Assembly: GCA_944800085.1 (NCBI GenBank)
Contig: CALYLO010000003.1
Location: 372,001 to 436,000, forward strand
DNA length: 64,000 bases
Direction: 5' to 3'
Origin: Paenibacillus melissococcoides
Lineage (GTDB): Bacteria; Bacillota; Bacilli; Paenibacillales; Paenibacillaceae
A program made the translations under genes and the position numbers. The notes beneath the pieces are model-generated. The model saw nothing but the letters and a program-made list of their open reading frames with translations, searched no databases and was not told where the DNA came from. The first letter of the stretch is position 1; each line of letters starts with the position of its first letter. Positions 17,702-26,657 of this stretch are shown one piece after another.

Positions 17702-18622
17702 GTGAATATCAATCTCAAGCACACGCCGCAGCCTGCCGCGGCCGCAGCCGGCTCCGGTCATGTGGTCGCGCTCATGTGGAGGCAGCTTCGCCCGAAGCAG
17801 TGGACCAAAAACCTGCTCGTGTTCGCCGCGCTTCTCTTTTCGTTGAAGCGGGTGGATCTGTCGGCCGTATATCATTCGTTCACCGTTTTTTTTCTTTTTT
17901 GCTTCGTATCCGGCTGCGTCTACATCATTAATGATTATTCGGACCGGGAAGCGGATCGCGTCCATCCGGTGAAGCGGCATCGGCCGATGGCGTCCGGCGC
18001 GTTGAATCCGGCGGTCGCCCTTGGAACCGGCGCGGTGCTGCTAACCGGCTCGCTGGCCGCTTCTTACTTTATCCATCCGCTATTGACGGCGGTGCTGGCG
18101 ATTTACTTTGCGTTGAATGTGGCTTACTCGTTCAAATTGAAGCATATTGTCATTCTTGACATTATGACGATTGCCGCCGGGTTCGTGCTGCGGGCCATCG
18201 CGGGCGGCCTGGCCATTCACGTTCAGTTGACGCCATGGTTCCTGCTGTGCACGATGTTGCTCTCTCTCTTTCTCGCGATCGGCAAGCGGAGACATGAACT
18301 GTTTTTGCTGGCGGATCAGAAAGGGACGCACCGCAAGGTGCTCGACAACTATTCCTTCGCGCTGCTGGATCAGTTGATAAGCATCGTGGCTACGGCGACC
18401 GTCATCAGCTATTCGCTGTTCACCTTTACCGCCGGACGGACGACGCATTTGATGTGGACGATTCCTTTTGTCATATACGGCATCTTCCGTTATCTATATT
18501 TGATCCATGTGGAGAAGAAGGGCGGAGCGCCCGATCGGCTGCTGTTGGAAGACAAGCATATTTTTGTTACCGTCATTTTGTACGTGATTAGCGTGCTGGG
18601 GATATTCATCCTGTTTGAATAG
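17702..18622 (+). CDS. UbiA-family polyprenyl-phosphate phosphoribosyltransferase (DPPR synthase-like)
   Basis: The 306-aa polytopic protein carries the first Asp-rich motif NDYSDREADRVHPVKRHRP (77-95), which closely follows decaprenyl-phosphate phosphoribose synthase (mycobacterial Rv3806c type). It also has a second motif region, YSFKLKHIVILDIMTIAAGF. The family transfers phosphoribose from PRPP to polyprenyl phosphate at the inner membrane face. GTG start at 17702 behind AGGGGG. It leads an operon with a HAD phosphatase, SMR-like proteins and a GT-C-like protein, which fits a lipid-linked pentose pathway. DprE1/DprE2 homologues are not in the window. Confidence 0.85.
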   Translation: MNINLKHTPQPAAAAAGSGHVVALMWRQLRPKQWTKNLLVFAALLFSLKRVDLSAVYHSFTVFFLFCFVSGCVYIINDYSDREADRVHPVKRHRPMASGALNPAVALGTGAVLLTGSLAASYFIHPLLTAVLAIYFALNVAYSFKLKHIVILDIMTIAAGFVLRAIAGGLAIHVQLTPWFLLCTMLLSLFLAIGKRRHELFLLADQKGTHRKVLDNYSFALLDQLISIVATATVISYSLFTFTAGRTTHLMWTIPFVIYGIFRYLYLIHVEKKGGAPDRLLLEDKHIFVTVILYVISVLGIFILFE

Positions 18623-18641
18623 GGAAAAGGGGTTAAACATC

Positions 18642-19280
18642 ATGCTGGCCAAAGTAGCGCTTTTCGATATCGATAAAACGATTATTCGGCGCGATTCCAT
18701 GTTCTTGTTTTTGAAGTACGGCCTTGCGGCAAAGCCGCGGTCTGCCATCCATTTGCCCGCTCTGGCCTGGAACCTGCTGCTGTATAAGCTTGGCATCGTG
18801 CCGGCCGAGAAGGCCAAGCAGTTCTTTTTTCAATCCATTGCTTATATGGAGGAGACCGATCTGGAGGCTTTTTACGACCGGATCCTGGTGCCGGAAATGT
18901 ATCAGGATGCGCTCGCCGAGATGCGCAGCCGCAAGAAGTTGGGCTATCGCGTCCTTCTCGTCACGGCTTCACCTGCTGCCTATATGAAATATTTCAAGAA
19001 GCTGGGATGCGTGGACGAGGTGCTGGGAACGGAGCTGCAGCGGCGGAACGGCCGCTATACGCATCTGATCGAGGGCAAGAATTGCAAAGCGGAAGAGAAG
19101 GTAAGGCGCATCCGCGATTATTTGGAGCGCCATCAGCTTGAGATCGATTACGAGGCCTCCTGCGCGTATTCCGATTGCACCAGCGATTTGCCGATGCTGG
19201 AGCTGGCGGGGCAGCGGTATTTGATCCGGAACGCCCCGATCAAGCAGGAGGGGCTGGAGGTCATGAGATGGAGCTCTTGA
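18642..19280 (+). CDS. HAD-IB family phosphatase
   Basis: The 212-aa protein starts MLAKVALFDIDKTII, with the HAD nucleophile motif DxDxT (D9, D11). The conserved Ser/Thr region (LVTASPAA) and motif IV Asp (YSDCTSDLPML) are also present. ATG 18642 is chosen because AAAGGGG lies 9 bases upstream; an in-frame TTG at 18615 lacks a site. Context suggests it removes the 5-phosphate from polyprenyl-phosphoryl-phosphoribose made by the preceding enzyme (inference). Its 3' end overlaps the next gene by 13 bases. Confidence 0.85.
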   Translation: MLAKVALFDIDKTIIRRDSMFLFLKYGLAAKPRSAIHLPALAWNLLLYKLGIVPAEKAKQFFFQSIAYMEETDLEAFYDRILVPEMYQDALAEMRSRKKLGYRVLLVTASPAAYMKYFKKLGCVDEVLGTELQRRNGRYTHLIEGKNCKAEEKVRRIRDYLERHQLEIDYEASCAYSDCTSDLPMLELAGQRYLIRNAPIKQEGLEVMRWSS

Positions 19281-19597
19281 AGTCGAAGCATGCCGGCAAG
19301 GCGCTCATGATCCTGTCGGCCTGGTGCACCGCGACGGGGCAGTTGTTCTGGAAATGGGGCGTCGCGAATCTGCCGTATTTGGGGATTGGCTTTGTGTTCT
19401 ATGGCATCGGGGCCGTGCTCATGATTAAGTCGCTATCGCTGGAGAAGCTGTCCGTCGCTTATCCGCTCATGGCATGCAGCTATATTTTTGCCCTGCTGTA
19501 TGGCGGCCTGCTCTTGGGCGAGACGGTTACTCTGCAGAAAGGAATCGCCGTCCTGCTGCTCATTATCGGCGTCGCGTGCATCAGCTATGAGAAATGA
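19268..19597 (+). CDS. SMR/EamA-like small membrane transporter, subunit 1
   Basis: The 109-aa four-helix protein resembles EmrE/ArnE-type half-transporters (GWVCT-like early helix with a conserved Trp, GIGAVLMIKSLSLEKLSVAYPLM, and a C-terminal GVACISYEK). ATG 19268 follows GGAGGTC and lies inside the HAD gene end. An overlapping second SMR-like gene follows, so a heterodimeric transporter or flippase is likely. In this operon the substrate is plausibly the polyprenyl-phosphoryl sugar (inference). Confidence 0.75.
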   Translation: MELLKSKHAGKALMILSAWCTATGQLFWKWGVANLPYLGIGFVFYGIGAVLMIKSLSLEKLSVAYPLMACSYIFALLYGGLLLGETVTLQKGIAVLLLIIGVACISYEK

Positions 19598-19904
19598 ATG
19601 GCTGTGGCTCCTCCTCGCGGTGATGACCTGGTTCGGGTCGCTCGGCAGCGCCTGCTTCAAATTATCGTCCGCGCGCAAGCAGCGGAGCATGCTTCTTCTC
19701 GGCTTCCTGTGCTATGGCTCCGGGGCCTTGCTCAATATTTATTTGCTGCGGTTCTTGCCTTATACCGTCGTCCTTCCGGCGAATGCGCTGACCTTCATCT
19801 GGACGATGGTGCTGGCGAGATGGATATTCAAGGAATCGATAGGCTTGCCGAAGGCGGCAGGCATTGCCTTTATTTTTGCGGGTATGCTGCTTCTCGCGGG
19901 ATGA
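19587..19904 (+). CDS. SMR/EamA-like small membrane transporter, subunit 2
   Basis: The 105-aa protein begins MRNEWLWLLLAVMTWFGSLG and has four predicted helices, with the family-typical PYTVVLPANALTFIWTMVLARW and KAAGIAFIFAGMLLL segments. ATG 19587 overlaps the end of the preceding SMR-like gene, as in arnE/arnF-type pairs. It probably forms a heterodimer with that product and moves a lipid-linked intermediate across the membrane (inference). Confidence 0.75.
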   Translation: MRNEWLWLLLAVMTWFGSLGSACFKLSSARKQRSMLLLGFLCYGSGALLNIYLLRFLPYTVVLPANALTFIWTMVLARWIFKESIGLPKAAGIAFIFAGMLLLAG

Positions 19905-19943
19905 TGGGTTAGACTAGAAATTATCGTATGGAGGCATGGGGTC

Positions 19944-21236
19944 ATGCAGTTTTGGAAATCGGTTTTTGGCGTGAAGCAGGATAACCGCAAAGCGCTGCTG
20001 CTGTTTTTGGGCTTTTTTGTGTTCTATTTTTTGCTGAATCTGCCGTTTATTACGTATATGGAGCGGAATCAGGCGGTGCTGACGGAGCTCAGCCCGTTTT
20101 ACGGGGCGCCGTTCACATTGAATCTGTTCAATTTCGATCCGTCGCTTTATTATGCGCCGCAAGCTTCCGTGATTCATCCGCTGATTAATTATTTGTCGGC
20201 GCCGTTGAAGCAGGCGGCCTCCATGACGCGGGGCAACGGCCTGTTTCTGGGGATACAGAGCGCCATGAACGCGTGTGGCGTCGTCCTGATGTATTATTAT
20301 TTGCGCCGCAATTCCTACGGCAACGCCTTGTCTATCGGAACGGCCGCCTTTTTCGGCGCAAGCTCGTATCAGATTTTTTCGGCGCTGATCCCGGATTCTT
20401 ACCCGTACGCGGTCCTGATCATTTTGCTGACGGTGCTTTACGCGCAGCACTGCCGGCACCAGCAGAACCTTGGAGTATGGCCGGCCTCGATTCTGCTGAC
20501 GCTGAACTTCGGGGTGACCGTGACCAACGTCGCAACGGCCGTCGGCTCGCTCTTCATCAGTACGCTGCGCAAGAGCAGATCATATTGGAACGCCTGTCTC
20601 AAAATCGCCGGCACCTCCTTGCTGCTCGTCGCTCTGTTGACGGGCTTGCAGTTCGTTCTGTTTCCCGGCAGCTCCTGGATTACGACATGGCAGCATAATA
20701 TCCAAGCCGGGGGATTCAGCTATGTGGCGCCATTTTCCTTTGCCCACCATTGGAAAGCGTTGTATTCGATGATCGAGAGTCCGATTGTGACGCCGCACTT
20801 GGCGATGATTGACGACTCGGTCATGGCGTTCGTCACGAATCTGTCGAACCCGTTCCCGCTGTATGGACATCTCATCGGCATCGTGGTCATCGTCCTGACC
20901 TTGCTGGCTCTCGTCACAGGATATCGGTCGAAAGAGGTGCAATCTCTCGCCGTCTATCCGCTGTTCGCGCTTCTGCTGCATATTGTCGTCGGCTTCGGTT
21001 TGGCGGCATTTCAATACGATATGTATCTGTATGCCGGACATTATTTATTTGCCTTGTTCCTGTTAAGCGCTTGGGGGGTCCACCGCTGCGGCGGGACCGC
21101 GCGCCGGATACTGACCGGGGTTATCATCGCCTGCGCGGCGGCAACCTTGGTTCACAATATCATTGGCCATGCGGCTGCGCTGGACACGATTCAGCAAGTC
21201 TATATTCAGATCGGTTCGGCTCCGCTTCAACCGTAG
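19944..21236 (+). CDS. Polytopic GT-C-like membrane protein (possible lipid-sugar-dependent glycosyltransferase)
   Basis: The 430-aa protein has about ten to twelve hydrophobic segments. A first extracytoplasmic loop is rich in aromatic and acidic residues (NLFNFDPSLYYAPQ). That architecture fits GT-C enzymes that use polyprenyl-phosphate sugars outside the membrane. I see no decisive catalytic motif, so the assignment rests on topology and on its place after the DPPR-synthase, phosphatase and SMR genes. It starts at ATG 19944 behind GGAGG. Confidence 0.65.
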   Translation: MQFWKSVFGVKQDNRKALLLFLGFFVFYFLLNLPFITYMERNQAVLTELSPFYGAPFTLNLFNFDPSLYYAPQASVIHPLINYLSAPLKQAASMTRGNGLFLGIQSAMNACGVVLMYYYLRRNSYGNALSIGTAAFFGASSYQIFSALIPDSYPYAVLIILLTVLYAQHCRHQQNLGVWPASILLTLNFGVTVTNVATAVGSLFISTLRKSRSYWNACLKIAGTSLLLVALLTGLQFVLFPGSSWITTWQHNIQAGGFSYVAPFSFAHHWKALYSMIESPIVTPHLAMIDDSVMAFVTNLSNPFPLYGHLIGIVVIVLTLLALVTGYRSKEVQSLAVYPLFALLLHIVVGFGLAAFQYDMYLYAGHYLFALFLLSAWGVHRCGGTARRILTGVIIACAAATLVHNIIGHAAALDTIQQVYIQIGSAPLQP

Positions 21237-21295
21237 CGGCCAGTGTCTGAATGGATGCCGCATGAACAGATTGAATAGAAAGAAAGTGATTTTTT

Positions 21296-23212
21296 ATGAA
21301 AATAGAAATGCGGAAGCGACATGTTCGAATATCGCCCATCGCCGGCATCTCTCTCTTGCTGCTGGCGAAGCTGGCCTTGCTTCGTGTTTTCTTTTTCGGC
21401 GAGATGAAGGCCTTGGGGCTTCTCAGCGACGCCTTGTCCTTGCTCGCCATGATGAGCTTGCTGGAGCTGGCTCTGCCGCGCCGGGGGAAGCGCGGCGTCT
21501 ATTGGGCGATCAACGTCGTTTTTTCGCTGATGCTGTTCGCCGCCACCTTGTACCGGATTCATTTCAATACGGTGCCGACGTATACGGCGCTTGGCGGATT
21601 GGGGCAAGTCCCGCAAATCCGGGGCAGCATTACGGTCTTGATTCAGCCGTATCATTTTCTCTTCTTTGCGGATATGGCGATTGCCCTGGCGATCGGAGCG
21701 GTGCGCTTGTTCAGCCGGTCGTCCAAGCGGGAGCTTGCGGGGCTGCAGCGGGAGCGGCCGCGAACCGGGACGCTGCGGGGCAAAATCACCGCCGCCCTCG
21801 CGCTCGTCGTCAGCGCGGCGGTCTCCCTGCAGTTCATTGCCGACGGCAGCCGCATTGACAATGAACTGGTGCAGGCGGAGCGCCTCGGCTTCTTGAATTA
21901 CCAGGTCGCGTCGGCCATCAAAAGCAAGCGGGAGAATGATCTGATTGCCAGCGGCAACCTGCAGGACACGATCCGGCGGGTGAATGAGCTGCAATCGACT
22001 TATCCTTACCGCAAGGAAGAAAAGAAGGGCGCCAAGCCGGCGCATTTCGGCGAGGCGAAGGGCATGAACGTCATTGTCGTGCAGATGGAGGCCTTTCAAA
22101 ATTTCCCGATTCATCTGAAGCTCGGCGATCAAGAGGTAACGCCGGTGCTGAATCGGCTCGCGGATGAAGGCTATTATTTTCCTTATGTGTATCAGCAGAT
22201 CGGTCAGGGCAATACTTCGGATGCGGAATTTATGTCCAATACGTCGATCTACCCGACCGGCACGGTCGCGATGTCGACGGGCTTCGGCGGCAGGGAGCTC
22301 CCCAGCCTGCCGCGCCTGTTGAACAAGCTTCAGTATCAATCGGCGACGTTCCATGTCAATGATGTCCACTTCTGGAGCCGCCATCTGTTGTATCCCGGCG
22401 TCGGATTTGATCGTTATTTCGACCAGCCTTTTTACGAGAATGATCATTTCAATGATTTCGGGGCTTCGGATGAGGAATTATACCGCGTCGGAAGCGAGAA
22501 GCTGGCGGAAATGGCCGCAACCGGCCAACCGTTCTATGCCCAGTTCGTGACCGCGTCCAGCCACGCTCCGTTCGTGGTTCCGCCGGATCGGCGCCGGCTG
22601 AAGCTGCCTCCGGAGATGGAGAATACGCAGCTTGGGCATTATTTGACGGCCATTAATTACACTGATTATGCGTTGGGCCGCTTCATCGAGCAGCTCAAAG
22701 CCGACGGCCTATGGGACAACACGGTGCTGGTCGCCTATGGGGATCATTCCGGCGTCAACCCGGCGGAGACCGACGGGAAGGAGATTACCGCCCAATTGGG
22801 CATCCCTTATGATAATAAAGTAAGCCGCTTCAATATCCCGCTCATTATTCACGTGCCGGGGCAGAAGAGCGGCAAGACGGTGGAGCTTACCGGGGGCCAG
22901 GTCGATATAATGCCGACGGTGGCCAATTTGCTTGGCATCTCTCTGAAGGATCAGCAGTTCACTGCGTTCGGCCGCGATCTGCTGAACACCGACAACAATG
23001 TCATCGGCATGCGCTATTATTTGCCGACCGGGTCGTTTTTTACGAATGATATTTTGTTCGTGCCGGGTACGGGCTTCGAGGACGGCGAGGCGATCTCGTT
23101 GAAAACGCTGGAGCCGATGCATGATCTTGAGCCTTACCGCCGCGATTATGAATATATTTTATCGTTGATGAAGCTGTCGGATGAGTATGTCCAACTGCTG
23201 CCCAAGCGGTAG
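21296..23212 (+). CDS. LtaS-like membrane sulfatase/phosphoglycerol transferase
   Basis: The 638-aa protein has about five N-terminal TM helices followed by an extracellular alkaline-phosphatase-superfamily domain. The nucleophile lies in GQGNTSDAEF (Thr307), with metal-binding motifs NVIVVQMEAF, HVNDVHFW, ASSHAPF and YGDHSG. Enzymes of this family add glycerol-phosphate from phosphatidylglycerol to build lipoteichoic acid, or modify other surface glycans. It follows the GT-C-like gene with a 59-base gap. The ribosome site is weak, so the start may be the second Met (21308). Confidence 0.88.
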   Translation: MKIEMRKRHVRISPIAGISLLLLAKLALLRVFFFGEMKALGLLSDALSLLAMMSLLELALPRRGKRGVYWAINVVFSLMLFAATLYRIHFNTVPTYTALGGLGQVPQIRGSITVLIQPYHFLFFADMAIALAIGAVRLFSRSSKRELAGLQRERPRTGTLRGKITAALALVVSAAVSLQFIADGSRIDNELVQAERLGFLNYQVASAIKSKRENDLIASGNLQDTIRRVNELQSTYPYRKEEKKGAKPAHFGEAKGMNVIVVQMEAFQNFPIHLKLGDQEVTPVLNRLADEGYYFPYVYQQIGQGNTSDAEFMSNTSIYPTGTVAMSTGFGGRELPSLPRLLNKLQYQSATFHVNDVHFWSRHLLYPGVGFDRYFDQPFYENDHFNDFGASDEELYRVGSEKLAEMAATGQPFYAQFVTASSHAPFVVPPDRRRLKLPPEMENTQLGHYLTAINYTDYALGRFIEQLKADGLWDNTVLVAYGDHSGVNPAETDGKEITAQLGIPYDNKVSRFNIPLIIHVPGQKSGKTVELTGGQVDIMPTVANLLGISLKDQQFTAFGRDLLNTDNNVIGMRYYLPTGSFFTNDILFVPGTGFEDGEAISLKTLEPMHDLEPYRRDYEYILSLMKLSDEYVQLLPKR

Positions 23213-23510
23213 CGGCCGGGCGATCCGCTCTGCTTCGCGGGTTGTCCCGGCAGGGCTCGCCCGGTCCCGGCAGCGATTGCGGACGAAGCCGCTCGTTAGT
23301 TTGCGGCTTTTCAGATGAAGCCTTCTGTTGTACGCTAGAGATGAAGATCGGGCATATGCCCCGCGAAAGCTCGCTTCCGGCGCTTGGCCAAGACGGCATA
23401 GGTTCGCAGGGTCTGCCACTCTCAGGCTGCTGCTCTCTGCCGGCGCGGGGGCCGCTTCGTCCGGGGCTGCCGAATTTACTAACTCATGAGGGAAAAGGAG
23501 ATAATCGACA
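23213..23510. other. Intergenic region without recognised features
   Basis: This 298-base GC-rich stretch lies between the LtaS-like gene and the YciI-like gene. I see no gene, clear terminator or promoter in it. The only useful signal is the ribosome site (GGGAAAAGGAG) just before 23511. Confidence 0.4.
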
Positions 23511-23765
23511 ATGGCTCATTTTGCGGCTTTATTGGAAATGAAGGATGCCTCCAAAAACCAAACGTACCGCCAAGCGCACTTGGACTATTTGGACAAGCTG
23601 AAAGAGCAGGGCAAGGTGTTCGCCAAAGGCGCTTTCGGCGACGGCTCGGGCGGCATGGTCATTTATGTGGCCGATTCCATGGAGGAAGCGCGGCAGTTGG
23701 CGGAGAACGATCCGTACGTCGTGGAAGGGGTTCGGCATCTGAACCTTCGCGAGTGGAAAATATAG
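23511..23765 (+). CDS. YciI-family protein
   Basis: The 84-aa protein matches the YciI-like ferredoxin-like fold: an early strand MAHFAALLEM, then RQAHLDYLDKLKEQGKVFAKGAFGDG with the conserved His, then MVIYVADSMEEARQLAENDPYVVEGV. Members form dimeric alpha-beta barrels; physiological substrates are mostly unknown. ATG follows AAAAGGAG. A perfect 12-bp hairpin separates it from lipL. Confidence 0.85.
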   Translation: MAHFAALLEMKDASKNQTYRQAHLDYLDKLKEQGKVFAKGAFGDGSGGMVIYVADSMEEARQLAENDPYVVEGVRHLNLREWKI

Positions 23766-23771
23766 AAATGA

Positions 23772-23800
23772 GGGAAGGGGGCGGCTGTCGCCCCCTTCCC
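23772..23800 (+). other. Intercistronic 12-bp hairpin between yciI-like gene and lipL
   Basis: GGGAAGGGGGCG and its exact complement flank a 5-base loop, directly before the lipL ribosome site (CAGGAGG). There is no U-tract, so it is better read as an mRNA-stability or translation-control hairpin than as a terminator. Confidence 0.6.
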
Positions 23801-23817
23801 GTGCAGGAGGCGGCGAC

Positions 23818-24723
23818 ATGAATCACCGATCAGAGACGGGCAGCGGCGGTCAGATGCCGGAGGACGAGGCGCTCGATGAGCTTGTGCTCGGCAAGCTGAA
23901 CGACATGCTGCTGCTGGATCGCACGAACGATTGGACGGAGCCGGATCCGCTCTATTCGTTCGCGCTGGATGAGCTGCTGTGCAGACAGACCGGCCGCGGA
24001 GGCCCGCCGCTCTGCCATCTGTGGCGCCATCCGCGGGCCTTTATTCTCGGGCAGCGCGACAGCCGGCTGCCCCGCGCCGCCGAGGCGCTGCGCTGGCTGG
24101 AGTCGCTCGGCTATGCGACAGCGGTGCGCAATACCGGCGGCGCGGCGGTGCCGCTCGATTCCGGCGTCGTCAACCTGTCGCTCATCCTGCCGAAGCAGGA
24201 GGGGGGCGACAAGTATTTTCACGGCGATTTCGAGCGGATGTACCGCTTGATTCGGCGCGCGCTGCAGCATACCGGCTGCCGCGTCGACAAAGGGGAGGTC
24301 GAAGGGGCCTACTGCCCCGGCGACTTCGACCTCAGTATCGGCGGCCGCAAATTTTGCGGCATCGCCCAGCGCCGGCAGGCGAACGCCTTCATCGTGCAGG
24401 CGTTCGTCATTGCCGGCGGCTCCGGCCGCGACAGCGCCGGGCTCCTGCGGGAGTTCTACGCCCGCGCGACCGCTGGCGGCACGGAGCGGGATTATCCGCG
24501 CGTGACGGAGGAGAGCACGGCCAGCCTCGAGGAAGCGGCCGGGCTTGGCCGCGAAGCCGATGCGGCGGAGGCCTTCACCGCGGCCGTGAAGCGGGTTATC
24601 CGCGAGCGGCAGACGGAGCAGGGTATTGCGGCCGCGGCGGCGAAGCTGCGGCTGCCGGAGCCGGACGAGGTGCGGGCGGCCGCAGCCGAACTGCGCCGCC
24701 GGTACGGGATGCAGGGAAGCTAA
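23818..24723 (+). CDS. lipL: Octanoyl-[GcvH]:protein N-octanoyltransferase LipL
   Basis: The 301-aa protein has the BPL/LPL acyltransferase fold: GQRDSRLP, RNTGGAAVPLDSGVVNLSLI and the LipL-typical GAYCPGDFDLSIGGRKFCGIAQRR with the probable catalytic Cys166. In Bacillus, LipL moves octanoate from GcvH to E2 subunits during lipoic acid assembly. Length is close to B. subtilis LipL (about 280 aa), with an extra Asp/Glu-rich N-terminus. LipM is the main alternative, but the CPGxxD context favours LipL. Confidence 0.8.
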   Translation: MNHRSETGSGGQMPEDEALDELVLGKLNDMLLLDRTNDWTEPDPLYSFALDELLCRQTGRGGPPLCHLWRHPRAFILGQRDSRLPRAAEALRWLESLGYATAVRNTGGAAVPLDSGVVNLSLILPKQEGGDKYFHGDFERMYRLIRRALQHTGCRVDKGEVEGAYCPGDFDLSIGGRKFCGIAQRRQANAFIVQAFVIAGGSGRDSAGLLREFYARATAGGTERDYPRVTEESTASLEEAAGLGREADAAEAFTAAVKRVIRERQTEQGIAAAAAKLRLPEPDEVRAAAAELRRRYGMQGS

Positions 24724-25000
24724 GTCAACAAAGGGGGTGTCTCACAGGCACTGCAAAATGATGGAGATGACGAGGTAACAGAGAATGTGGATGCGGGAAA
24801 AACGGCGGCGCGCAAACCGGTGGAAGATGGATGAAGCAGTGAAATGCTGCGTGGATGCATCAATTTCTGCTCTTTCAGCCGCTAATTGATGAAATTCCTG
24901 CAAAATTACCACTAGCGTTGCATCAATCTTTTTACGAAAATTTCTATCCCATAAGTCTCTATATTTGTAACTTATTGAACTATATTCATGGACAAAAATA

Positions 25001-25067
25001 AAGAAATCTCCTATTGTTGAGTTACCCTAACGTTATCCATAAAACGCCTCAACAAAGGAGATTTCTT
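25001..25067 (+). promoter_or_regulatory. Hairpin that would hide the transposase ribosome binding site
   Basis: A 20-bp stem with one bulged base pairs 25001-25021 with 25048-25067. The right arm contains the transposase Shine-Dalgarno sequence AAAGGAG. Read-through transcripts from outside would fold and block translation, a control known in several insertion sequences. Confidence 0.6.
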
Positions 25068-26303
25068 ATGGATAACGTACCGAATCATAACGTCATTTGT
25101 CAATGCCTAAAATGGTTACATGTCCATTCTACTCGACACGAGTCATTGGATTACCGGGCCCAAAAGCTGTTTGTCGGCTCTTCGACACTCTTATTTGTAG
25201 AGGCACAGCTTCAGCAACGAGACTCATACAAAGTCATGTCAGAGCATGTAGCGGCTAATCCTGAATTTCAAGATCTTCTGGGTCTCAAGAGCATAAGCGC
25301 TTCTCAACTATCGCGGAAGCTGAAACGGCTGCCTATGGAGTATCTTCAGACGCTCTTTTTCTCGCTCATTGATCGAATCAAGCAACTTACAAAAGGGAAA
25401 CGCGGCATTACGCCTGGTATTGGGAAACTCAAGCTAATCGATTCATCGGGAATTACACTACCTCCCATTCTCGCGAAATGGTCCTATTGTTCCAAAAGTA
25501 GCCATGGCGTGAAGATGCACACCTCCTTGGTCGTTGCGGACTCCAAAACGATGTATCCAGACAAGATCGTCGCTTCAACCAAAGATGTAGCCGATCATGA
25601 AGTCGTGTTGGAATTTACAGTGGATAAAGATGCGACCTACGTGATGGACCGAGGATACCAGGTATACGACCATTTTCAGAAATGGGTAGAGGATAAGATT
25701 AAATTTGTTTGCCGCGTCAAGCAAAAGAGCCGGTTAACGATCATCAGAAAAAGAGACCTCCCCAAAAGGCAGAATGGGTTTATCCTTGATGCTGATGTGA
25801 CGATGCCGGAGCTGCCAGCGGTTCTGCGTTTGATTGAGTTTAAGGATGACCAAGGGCGTACCTATCGAATTGTAACGAATCGATTTGACTTATCCGCACA
25901 TCAAATTGCCGAGATTTATCGAAATCGCTGGCATATTGAGTTGTTTTTTAAATGGGTCAAGCAGCATATTCGATTGGTAAAACCCCACGGTTATACGGCC
26001 GAAGCGATTTGGAACCAAATGTATATTGCTTTAATCGCGTATGCTCTCTGTTTGCTGATTAAATTAACACTGGACTGTAAAAAGTCGACATGGGACCTCC
26101 TCCAGTTGATTCGCATCTATGCGGAAAAACCATGGGAAAATTTGATCGCTGCACTCAACCGCAAGCCGACTCGAACATCTAGAGGTCGACCAAAGCGAAA
26201 TGGGAGACGTCCGAAAAAGGCAACAAAGTCGATGAAACCGAGACTGATTGTGACGTAATGACAAACGAAAACGATTTTTACATATAATGGATAACGCGTA
26301 GGG
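25025..26303 (+). mobile_element. IS4-family insertion sequence
   Basis: A DDE transposase gene is flanked by imperfect terminal inverted repeats: CCCTAACGTTATCCAT (25025-25040) and the reverse complement of CCCTACGCGTTATCCAT (26287-26303), differing by one indel. Direct target repeats are not visible, and the leader hairpin starts outside the left repeat. The true left end may therefore lie before 25001. Confidence 0.65.
25068..26258 (+). CDS. IS4-family DDE transposase
   Basis: The 396-aa protein has an apparently intact catalytic triad: D125 in LIDSSG, D194 in VMDRGY and E291 in the IS4 signature YRNRWHIELFFKWVKQHI. A basic C-terminus follows. Start ATG 25068 is preceded by AAAGGAG. AT-rich codon use differs from the flanking genes and fits recent arrival. 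It appears full-length and possibly active. Confidence 0.92.
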   Translation: MDNVPNHNVICQCLKWLHVHSTRHESLDYRAQKLFVGSSTLLFVEAQLQQRDSYKVMSEHVAANPEFQDLLGLKSISASQLSRKLKRLPMEYLQTLFFSLIDRIKQLTKGKRGITPGIGKLKLIDSSGITLPPILAKWSYCSKSSHGVKMHTSLVVADSKTMYPDKIVASTKDVADHEVVLEFTVDKDATYVMDRGYQVYDHFQKWVEDKIKFVCRVKQKSRLTIIRKRDLPKRQNGFILDADVTMPELPAVLRLIEFKDDQGRTYRIVTNRFDLSAHQIAEIYRNRWHIELFFKWVKQHIRLVKPHGYTAEAIWNQMYIALIAYALCLLIKLTLDCKKSTWDLLQLIRIYAEKPWENLIAALNRKPTRTSRGRPKRNGRRPKKATKSMKPRLIVT

Positions 26304-26657
26304 TCTGTTTCCAGCTCGACTTTTTTAGACTTAGCGCGGACATCGCAAATGTAAATATATATCATATATTGATGTTAATTGAAATTAGATTATGAACTAA
26401 CCGCTCGATGCAACGCTAGTGCAAAATTACATGATGTTCATCGATTTTTGTCTTTTATCGATTGGATAGTCAGAAATTGATGCCGTTTTGCAGGATTCCC
26501 TGTAACGGAGTACACGTCATAAAGGAAAGCTGCCGTTTTGCAGTTTTCGGCGAGTCGAGCTTTGAGAATCAGTGGGGGGCTGTCTGACTGTAGTGAAATA
26601 CTACTTTTGGGACACCCCCTTTGTTGTTGATAGGTAAGATTCGGCAGCTAATACTGA

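Larger units (their letters stand above)
24726..26626. repeat. Two diverged inverted repeat arms enclosing an IS4-type element
   Basis: CAACAAAGGGGGTGTC (24726-24741) recurs inverted at 26611-26626. Further inside, GCATCAATTTCTG (24857 on) and CACTAGCGTTGCATC (24910-24924) recur inverted at 26471-26483 and 26407-26421, in the same order and at similar offsets. The arms of roughly 200 bases are therefore inverted, diverged copies of one repeat family, with the transposase between them. The right arm also holds two TGCCGTTTTGCAG motifs. No target duplication is obvious. Confidence 0.6.
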
